A stretch of 64,000 bases of DNA from JASHPR01 sp963844655. Lineage in GTDB: Bacteria > Actinomycetota > Actinomycetes > Streptosporangiales > Streptosporangiaceae. The position numbers and the translations under genes are program-made. This document shows positions 58,213 to 64,000 of this stretch, piece by piece. The stretch spans positions 1,612,001 through 1,676,000 of the forward strand of contig CAWJPA010000007.1 in NCBI GenBank assembly GCA_963844655.1, in the 5' to 3' direction. Numbering within the stretch: position 1 is the stretch's first letter; the number at the start of each line of letters is the position of its first letter. A model generated the notes under the pieces. It had not been told where the DNA came from and searched no databases. It saw nothing but the letters and a program-made list of their open reading frames with translations.

Positions 58213-60570
58213 GTGACTGGTCCCCAGGAGGGTGTGTATACGACCGAGGTCGTCATCGACAACGGCTCACTCGGTTCTCATAAAATCCGGTTCGAGACCG
58301 GTCGGCTGGCCAAGCTAGCCGCAGGTAGCGCCGTCGTGTACCTCGACGACGAGACCATGGTGCTGTCCGCGACCACCGCGTCCAAGCACCCCAAGGAAGG
58401 GCTCGACTTCTTCCCGCTCACGGTGGACGTCGAAGAGCGCATGTACGCGGTGGGCCGGATTCCCGGCTCGTTCTTCCGCAGGGAGGGCCGGCCGTCCGAG
58501 GACGCGATCCTCACCTGCCGCCTGATCGACCGGCCGCTGCGGCCGACGTTCAGGCACGGGCTGCGCAACGAGGTCCAGATCGTCGAGACGATCATGGCCC
58601 TGAACCCCGAGCATCTCTACGACGTGGTCGCGATCAACGCGGCCTCGCTGTCCACGCAGCTGTCGGGCCTGCCCTTCTCCGGGCCGATCGGCGGTGTCCG
58701 GGTCGCCCTGATCAAGGATCAGTGGGTCGGCTTCCCGACGCACCCGCAGCTGGAGGAGGCCACCTTCGACATGGTCGTGGCCGGCCGGGTGCTGGACGAC
58801 GGTGACGTGGCGATCATGATGGTGGAGGCGGAGTCCACCCCGCACACCCTGCGCCTGCTCGCCGATGAGAGCAGCGGGGCGGTCGGGCCCACCGAGGACA
58901 TCGTGGCGGCCGGGCTGGAGGCGGCCAAGCCGTTCATCAAGGCCCTCTGCGAGGGGCAGCGGCAGGTCGCGGCGCACGCCGCCAAGGAGGTCGTCGAGTT
59001 CCCCGTCTTCGGCGACTACCAGCAGGACGTCTACGACGCGCTGGCCGGCGAGGTCACCGACGACCTGGCCAAGGCGCTCACGATCGTCGGCAAGCAGGAC
59101 CGGGATGCCGAGACCGACCGGGTCAAGGCCCTGGCCGCGGAGCGGCTCGGCGGTCAGTTCGAGGGCCGGGAGAAGGAAATCAGCGGAGCGTTCCGCGCGC
59201 TGACCAAGAAGCTGGTCCGGGAGCGGATCATCCGGGACGGGATGCGGATCGACGGCCGCGGCCTGGCCGACATCCGGCAGCTGTCCGCCGAGGCGGGCGT
59301 GCTGCCCCGGGTGCACGGCTCGGCGCTCTTCGAGCGCGGCGAGACCCAGGTCCTGGGCGTCACCACGCTCAACATGCTCCGGATGGAGCAGATGATCGAC
59401 ACGCTCAACCCGGACCGCACCAAGCGCTATATGCACAACTACAACATGCCGCCGTACTCCACCGGCGAGACCGGCCGGGTCGGCTCGCCGAAGCGGCGCG
59501 AGATCGGCCACGGCGCGCTGGCCGAGCGGGCCCTGATCCCCGTGCTGCCGACCCGCGAGGAGTTCCCCTACGCGATCCGGCAGGTCTCGGAGGCCATCGG
59601 CTCCAACGGCTCCACCTCGATGGGCTCGGTCTGCGCGTCCTCGATGTCGCTGCTGGACGCGGGCGTGCCGCTGAAGGACATGGTGGCCGGCATCGCGATG
59701 GGCCTGATCCACGAGGGCGGGGAGTACGTCACGCTGACCGACATCCTGGGCGCCGAGGACGCGTTCGGCGACATGGACTTCAAGGTCGCTGGCACCAAGG
59801 ACGTCATCACCGCGCTGCAGCTCGACACCAAGCTGGACGGCATTCCCGCGTCGGTCCTCGCGGCCGCGCTGAAGCAGGCGCGCGGCGCGCGGCTGACCAT
59901 CCTCGACGTGATGCGCGAGGCCATCGACGCCCCGGGCGAGATGAGCCCGTTCGCGCCGCGGATCATCACGGTCAAGGTTCCGGTGGACAAGATCGGCGAG
60001 GTGATCGGCCCGAAGGGCAAGATGATCAACTCGATTCAGGAGGACACCGGCGCCGAGATCACCATCGAGGACGACGGCACCATCTACATCGGTGCCACCG
60101 ACGGCCCGTCGGCCGAGGCCGCCAGGTCGGCGATCAACGCGATCGCCAACCCGCACATCCCCGAGGTGGGGGAGCGGTTCCTCGGCACGGTGGTGAAGAC
60201 GACCACGTTCGGCGCGTTCGTGTCGCTGCTGCCCGGCCGCGACGGCCTGCTGCACATCACGCAGATCCGCAAGCTGCACGGCGGCGCCCGCATCGAGAAC
60301 GTGGACGACGTGATCTCGGTGGGCGACAAGATCCAGGTCGAGATCCGCGAGGTGGACGACCGCGGCAAGCTGTCCCTGGTCCCCGTCGAGGTTGTGGAGC
60401 GTGAGGCAGCCGGCGAGGACCTGGGCGGGAATGACCAGCGCCCGCGCGGTGACCACGGCGGCGACCGCTACCGGGACCGTGGCGACCGCGGCGGTGACCG
60501 GGGAGGGGACCGCGAGCGGGGCGAGCATCACCGCACCCGGGAGCGCCACCGCGGGCCGCGCAACTCATGA
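58213..60570 (+). CDS. pnp: Polyribonucleotide nucleotidyltransferase
   Basis: 785 residues from GTG 58213, strong AAGGAGGT upstream. PNPase degrades RNA phosphorolytically 3'-5'. Two RNase PH domains (RIPGSFFRREGRPSED; MHNYNMPPYSTGETGRVG and the second active-site region), KH domain (IGEVIGPKGKMINSIQEDTG) and S1 domain (FLGTVVKTTTFGAFVSLLPGRDGLLHITQ). The C-terminus is a charged Arg/Asp/Gly tail. The 297 bases upstream contain GC-rich stem-loops, for example CCGGC..GCCGG near 58121, and no gene; in other bacteria this leader is an RNase III/PNPase autoregulatory site. Its stop overlaps the next start (ATGA). Confidence 0.96.
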   Translation: MTGPQEGVYTTEVVIDNGSLGSHKIRFETGRLAKLAAGSAVVYLDDETMVLSATTASKHPKEGLDFFPLTVDVEERMYAVGRIPGSFFRREGRPSEDAILTCRLIDRPLRPTFRHGLRNEVQIVETIMALNPEHLYDVVAINAASLSTQLSGLPFSGPIGGVRVALIKDQWVGFPTHPQLEEATFDMVVAGRVLDDGDVAIMMVEAESTPHTLRLLADESSGAVGPTEDIVAAGLEAAKPFIKALCEGQRQVAAHAAKEVVEFPVFGDYQQDVYDALAGEVTDDLAKALTIVGKQDRDAETDRVKALAAERLGGQFEGREKEISGAFRALTKKLVRERIIRDGMRIDGRGLADIRQLSAEAGVLPRVHGSALFERGETQVLGVTTLNMLRMEQMIDTLNPDRTKRYMHNYNMPPYSTGETGRVGSPKRREIGHGALAERALIPVLPTREEFPYAIRQVSEAIGSNGSTSMGSVCASSMSLLDAGVPLKDMVAGIAMGLIHEGGEYVTLTDILGAEDAFGDMDFKVAGTKDVITALQLDTKLDGIPASVLAAALKQARGARLTILDVMREAIDAPGEMSPFAPRIITVKVPVDKIGEVIGPKGKMINSIQEDTGAEITIEDDGTIYIGATDGPSAEAARSAINAIANPHIPEVGERFLGTVVKTTTFGAFVSLLPGRDGLLHITQIRKLHGGARIENVDDVISVGDKIQVEIREVDDRGKLSLVPVEVVEREAAGEDLGGNDQRPRGDHGGDRYRDRGDRGGDRGGDRERGEHHRTRERHRGPRNS

Positions 60571-61881
60571 CCGTCGACTCGCGTCCGCTGGCCGACGGCG
60601 ACTCTGGTGTCACCCGCACGATCCTGCCGGGCGGGCTGCGGGTGATCACAGAGTCGCTGCCGGCGGTCCGGTCGGCGGCGTTCGGGATCTGGGCCGGCGT
60701 CGGCTCGCGGGACGAGGACCTCGCTCACGCCGGCGCCACCCATTACCTGGAGCACCTGCTCTTCAAGGGGACCGAGAAGCGCAGCGCGCTGGATATCTCG
60801 GCGGCGATGGACGCGGTCGGCGGCGAGCTGAACGCGTTCACCGCCAAGGAGTACACCTGCTACTACGCACGGGTGCTCGACGCTGACCTGCCGCTGGCCA
60901 TCGACGTGCTCGCGGACATGGTGACCAGCTCGCTGATCGAGCCGAAGGAGGTCGATGCCGAGCGCGGCGTGATCCTCGAAGAGATCGCCATGAACGAGGA
61001 TGACCCCTCGGACACGGTGCACGAGGCCTTCGCGGCCCAGCACTTCGGCGACACACCGCTCGGTCGGCCGATCCTCGGCACCGTCGACTCCATCAACGCG
61101 ATCACGCGAGCCCAGATCGCCGAGCACTATGCGGCGCGGTACAAGCCGCGGAATCTCGTGGTGGCCGCCGCGGGCAGCCTGGACCACGCCGAGGTCGTCG
61201 AGCTGACCAAGGCCGCGTTCGGGCCGTTCCTGACCGGGGACGCGGACCCCGAGCCCCCGCGCCTGCCCGGGCAGGCGGACGCCCCGGCGGAGCCGGGCAC
61301 CGGCGTGCGGCTGGTGTCGCGCAGCATCGAGCAGGCGAACCTGGTCCTGGGCTGCAGCGGCCTGTCGCGTAACGACGACCGCAGGTTCGCGCTCGGCGTG
61401 CTGAACGCGGCGCTCGGCGGCGGCATGTCATCGCGGCTGTTCCAGGAGGTCAGGGAGAAGCGGGGCCTGGCGTATTCGGTTTACAGCTTCAGCTCCCAGC
61501 ACGCCGACACCGGCATCTGGGGCGTGTACGCAGGATGCCTGCCGGCCAAGGCCGACGAGGTCCTGGCCATATGCCGGGACGAGATCGCCAAGGTCATCGA
61601 CGGCGGCCTGACCGACGACGAGCTGGAGCGGGGCAAGGGCCAGCTGCGCGGGTCGATCGTGCTCGGCCTGGAGGATCCTTCCTCCCGGATCAGCCAGGCT
61701 CGGCAAGGCCGAGCTGGTCTACCCGCGGCTTGAGCCGGTCGAGGAAATCCTGGCCTCGATCGAGGCCGTCAGCCACGACCAGGTGCGTGAGGTGGCCGCC
61801 GCGGTGCTCGCCCAGCCCAAGGCGCTCGCCGTGGTGGGGCCGTTCGACGATCCTGGCGTCTTCACCGCGGCGCTCGGGTAG
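60567..61881 (+). pseudogene. M16 zinc peptidase with a frameshift near 61698
   Basis: The M16 (PepR-like) gene normally next to pnp. The inverted zinc motif HYLEH is at 59-63, with the downstream EE at 138-139. The reading frame runs to TGA at 61731 as SRISQARQGRAGLPAA. Skipping one G at about 61698 instead gives LGKAELVYPRLEPVEEILA and further family-typical sequence to a TAG at 61879-61881, about 437 residues in all. So a single extra base breaks the gene near its last 60 residues. A sequencing error is as likely as a real lesion. The truncated product would keep the zinc site. Confidence 0.85.
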
Positions 61882-61906
61882 ATGCGGCCGGGGCCGGCCT
61901 GCTCTT

Positions 61907-62032
61907 CTAGCGGCCGCCTGCCGTCGTGCCCGTGGCCAGGAGCAGCGCCACGAGCACGCCGATAACCGCGCACAAGACGACGGCCAGGTAGGGGGCGTAC
62001 CGGAAGAGCGCCGCCGCGGCCCGGGCTCTCAT
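61907..62032 (-). CDS. 41-residue single-helix membrane protein
   Basis: MRARAAAALFRYAPYLAVVL begins it and one membrane helix (YLAVVLCAVIGVLVALLLATG) fills most of it. The ATG overlaps the stop of the preceding gene as ATGA. Third member of the sigma-factor module. Function unknown. Confidence 0.65.
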   Translation of the reverse strand: MRARAAAALFRYAPYLAVVLCAVIGVLVALLLATGTTAGGR

Positions 62033-62835
62033 GCGCTGAACGCCCGGTAGAGCAGCACGTGCCCGCGGCGGTTGAGGAAGAAGGTCTCCGCCTCGGCCGC
62101 GGGGCTGGCGGGCCGGCCGGAGACGATCACCCATGTGTCCATGGCCACGCGGCTGCCGCAGCTGATGTCCGCCACCTGGACTTTCTGGCCCGGTGGGGCG
62201 TGCGCCTTCTGGTAGGAGCGCAGCGGGCCTGAGTAGATAACCGGCACTTGGGCGGCCTGGATGATGACCATGCTGCGCCGGGGAAGCTGCGGCCAGAAGG
62301 CCCGGTCGCTGAGGAGCAGGCTGGTGACGAGGCCCTGCCTGGCGGCGATGATCGCCCGCGGCGCCCCGGTCACCGGCGACACCGTGGCGGCGCCCCGCAT
62401 CGACGCCGACACCTGGACCTGGGCCAGCTTGCGCAGGACCGTCAGCGGGGCGGCGGCCACCTTGGGTCCGAAGGCCCGCAGCCCGGCCGGGTCGGGGCAC
62501 AGCGTCGTCATGCCTTTCCGCGCCGGCATCTTGATCGCGGCCGGATAGACGGCAGCGTCAAAGCCCACCGCCCCGACCGCCGGGGTCTGGAACGTGCCTG
62601 CGGACGGCACGGTGCCCGACGCGGGGTCGGCGCCGCCGGGGGACAGGCGGCCAAGCAGCACGACGGGGATCACCGCAGCCGTGGTGACGAAGGCCGCCAC
62701 CGCGGCGCCCACGCTGGCCACGGTCAGCCGCTGGCGCCGGGCGGCCCGGCGGACCCGGGCCTGCGCGTCCGGCCAGACGGGCAGCGACCACCGCGGGTCC
62801 TGCAGCAGCTCCCGCACCCGATCCTCAGTCGTCAT
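62029..62835 (-). CDS. Membrane-anchored protein following the sigma factor (putative anti-sigma)
   Basis: 268 residues. A short cytoplasmic part with Arg-rich ARVRRAARRQRL and one membrane helix (VASVGAAVAAFVTTAAVIPVVLL) precede an extracytoplasmic domain of about 190 residues. The sigma gene lies directly upstream with an 11-base overlap. No zinc-binding anti-sigma (ZAS) Cys-His motif is seen. Anti-sigma function is inferred from position and topology. Confidence 0.7.
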   Translation of the reverse strand: MTTEDRVRELLQDPRWSLPVWPDAQARVRRAARRQRLTVASVGAAVAAFVTTAAVIPVVLLGRLSPGGADPASGTVPSAGTFQTPAVGAVGFDAAVYPAAIKMPARKGMTTLCPDPAGLRAFGPKVAAAPLTVLRKLAQVQVSASMRGAATVSPVTGAPRAIIAARQGLVTSLLLSDRAFWPQLPRRSMVIIQAAQVPVIYSGPLRSYQKAHAPPGQKVQVADISCGSRVAMDTWVIVSGRPASPAAEAETFFLNRRGHVLLYRAFSA

Positions 62836-63346
62836 GGGCCTGGCCTCCGGGAACCAGTTCGCGCTGAAGCAGCGGGCGCAGAGCCGCCAGCGCGCGTGAC
62901 GCCTGGCTCTTGACGGTGCCCGGCCGGCACCCCATCAGCTCCGCGATCGCGGCCTCGGACAGGTCCTCGTAGTAGCGCAGCACCAGCACGGTCCGCTGCC
63001 GCACCGGCAGGCGGCTCAGGGCCCGGCGCAACAGATCCCAGTCCTCGGTGCGGCGCAGCGCGGGATCGTCGACGATGCTGTCGGGCACCTCCCCGAGCTG
63101 TACCCGTGCCTCCCACCGCCGCCACCGGTTGATGTGGGTATTGACCATGACCCGGCGGACGTAGGCCGCGGCGTTGTCCCTGCGGACGGAGCGCCACCGG
63201 CGCAGCGTCCTGGCCAGCGCCTCCTGCACCAGGTCCTCGGCCGCCTTCGGGTCGCCGGTCAGCACGTGACCGAACCGCAGCAGCCCAGGCAGAGCCGCGG
63301 CCGCGAATTCACCGAAGCTGTCCGTGGGGAGATCTGCAGCGGGCAC
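62825..63346 (-). CDS. ECF/SigE-family RNA polymerase sigma factor
   Basis: 173 residues from GTG 63346, GGAGG 4 bases before; GTG 63364 or TTG 63367 are alternatives. Region 2: LRFGHVLTGDPKAAEDLVQE and LARTLRRWRSVRRDNAAAYV. Region 4: LPVRQRTVLVLRYYEDLSEA and IAELMGCRPGTVKSQASRAL. The sequence style is that of the SigE-like ECF groups of Streptomyces and relatives. Directs a small stress regulon by inference. Confidence 0.9.
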   Translation of the reverse strand: MPAADLPTDSFGEFAAAALPGLLRFGHVLTGDPKAAEDLVQEALARTLRRWRSVRRDNAAAYVRRVMVNTHINRWRRWEARVQLGEVPDSIVDDPALRRTEDWDLLRRALSRLPVRQRTVLVLRYYEDLSEAAIAELMGCRPGTVKSQASRALAALRPLLQRELVPGGQAHDD

Positions 63347-63453
63347 CTGTCCTCCACTCACCAACACTCCCGAAGCCGGTCAAAGGTTGCATGCCGCGCG
63401 CAGGTTGCTTGATGACAACGGCCGGCGGGTAGGGTCTTCGCAGGAGGAGCACG

Positions 63454-64000
63454 ATGATCAAGGTCGGTGTGCTCGGCGCCAAGGGGCGCATGGGGTCGGA
63501 GGTGTGCCGGGCGGTCGACACCGCCGACGGCATGGAGGTCGCGGCCGCCGTCGATGTCGGCGACACGCGCGACCCGCTGGCCGCCTGCGATGTGGTCGTG
63601 GACTTCACCCACCCGGGCGCGGTCATGGACAACCTGCAGTGGTGCCTGGCCCGTGGCCGCAACGTGGTGGCCGGGACCTCAGGGTTCGAAGAGACCAGGC
63701 TGGCCGCGGTGACCGGCTGGCTCGCGGCGTCGCCGTCGGCCCGCGCGCTGATCGTGCCCAACTTCTCCGTCGGCGCCGTGCTGATGATGCGTTTCGCGGA
63801 GCAGGCGGCGCGTTTCTTCGAGTCGGCCGAGATCATCGAACTGCACCACGCGGCCAAGGCCGACGCGCCGTCGGGCACCGCCTCGCGGACCGCCTCGCTG
63901 ATAAGCGCGGCGCGCGCCGCGGCGGACCTCGGGCCGGTGCCGGACGCGACGGTCTCCGAGGTGGAGGGGGCCCGGGGCGCGGTCCTGGACGGGGTACGGG
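63454..64000 (+). CDS. dapB: 4-hydroxy-tetrahydrodipicolinate reductase, 5' part
   Basis: The first 182 residues; the gene continues beyond the window. NAD(P)H motif VGVLGAKGRMG at 4-14, VVDFTHPGA at 48-56 and the catalytic HHAAKADAPSGTA at 131-143. It acts in lysine/diaminopimelate synthesis. GGAGGAG precedes the ATG. It is usually found beside the M16 peptidase gene; here the sigma module lies between. Confidence 0.96.
   Translation, partial: MIKVGVLGAKGRMGSEVCRAVDTADGMEVAAAVDVGDTRDPLAACDVVVDFTHPGAVMDNLQWCLARGRNVVAGTSGFEETRLAAVTGWLAASPSARALIVPNFSVGAVLMMRFAEQAARFFESAEIIELHHAAKADAPSGTASRTASLISAARAAADLGPVPDATVSEVEGARGAVLDGVR

Noticed and set aside
58315..60549. Long open frame opposite pnp
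   Set aside because: pnp is unmistakable on the plus strand; the antisense frame is a shadow.
63680..63700. GGTTCGAAGAGACC stretch resembling a tRNA T-arm
   Set aside because: It is inside dapB coding sequence and no acceptor or anticodon arm surrounds it.

Overview
The window is a stretch of a GC-rich (clearly above 70% by eye) actinobacterial chromosome. The support for this is a mycothiol ligase gene (mshC), a 10-methyl fatty-acid gene pair (tmsA/tmsB-like), a class II HelD/HelR-type RNA polymerase motor gene, DUF4192 and XRE/DUF5753 genes, and the conserved actinobacterial orders dxr-rip1-ispG-GNAT, rimP-nusA-ylxR-infB-DUF503-rbfA-nrnA-truB-ribF-rpsO-pnp-M16 peptidase and dapB. A soil actinomycete close to Streptosporangiales/Streptomycetales is my guess; the sequence alone does not settle the order. 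No rRNA, tRNA, CRISPR array, prophage or complete insertion sequence was recognised.

Region 1 (1-15.1 kb) starts with an rRNA/tRNA 2'-O-methyltransferase, followed by a sugar uptake and catabolism locus. A nine-gene minus-strand operon runs ROK kinase, substrate-binding lipoprotein, two Dpp-type permeases, two Dpp-type ATPases, GH4 glycosidase, BadF/NagK-type kinase, and a GNAT resembling the acetyltransferase-like domain of O-GlcNAcases. Divergent from it are a PfkB-type kinase and a second GH4 enzyme, then a ROK repressor gene. Two near-identical 25-bp palindromes (11014-11038 and 13730-13754) sit in the divergent promoter region and before the repressor gene and are the likely repressor operators.

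Region 2 (15-30.7 kb) is mixed accessory and housekeeping content: methyltransferase, two GT-C-like membrane proteins, CPBP protein, YbaK deacylase, amidase, mshC, an ArsR-family regulator coupled to an MFS exporter, a small RelE/ParE-type toxin-antitoxin pair, a GNAT, and a DUF4192 gene whose Arg/Ser-rich tail is antisense to the Asp/Arg/Pro-rich tail of a racemase gene.

Region 3 (30.7-47.9 kb) holds the 10-methyl fatty-acid pair, a short SDR, class II DAHP synthase, the MEP-pathway genes dxr and ispG flanking a site-2 protease, a TAP-type lipoprotein hydrolase, a HelR-like motor protein, an XRE/DUF5753 regulator with its small divergent partner, and a pair of ferritin-like DUF4439 genes.

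Region 4 (48-64 kb) is the translation and RNA-processing superoperon, then a frameshifted M16 peptidase, a minus-strand sigma-factor module, and the 5' part of dapB.

The most unusual observation is a family of five dispersed palindromic GC-rich repeats (R1-R5, about 62-75 bp) with a G6/C6 hairpin and a shared CCGGCCGG-centred core. R3 lies in frame inside the second GH4 gene and adds about 34 residues. R5 lies inside the probable 5' end of truB. This resembles the coding-compatible behaviour of Rickettsia palindromic elements but is seen here in an actinobacterium.
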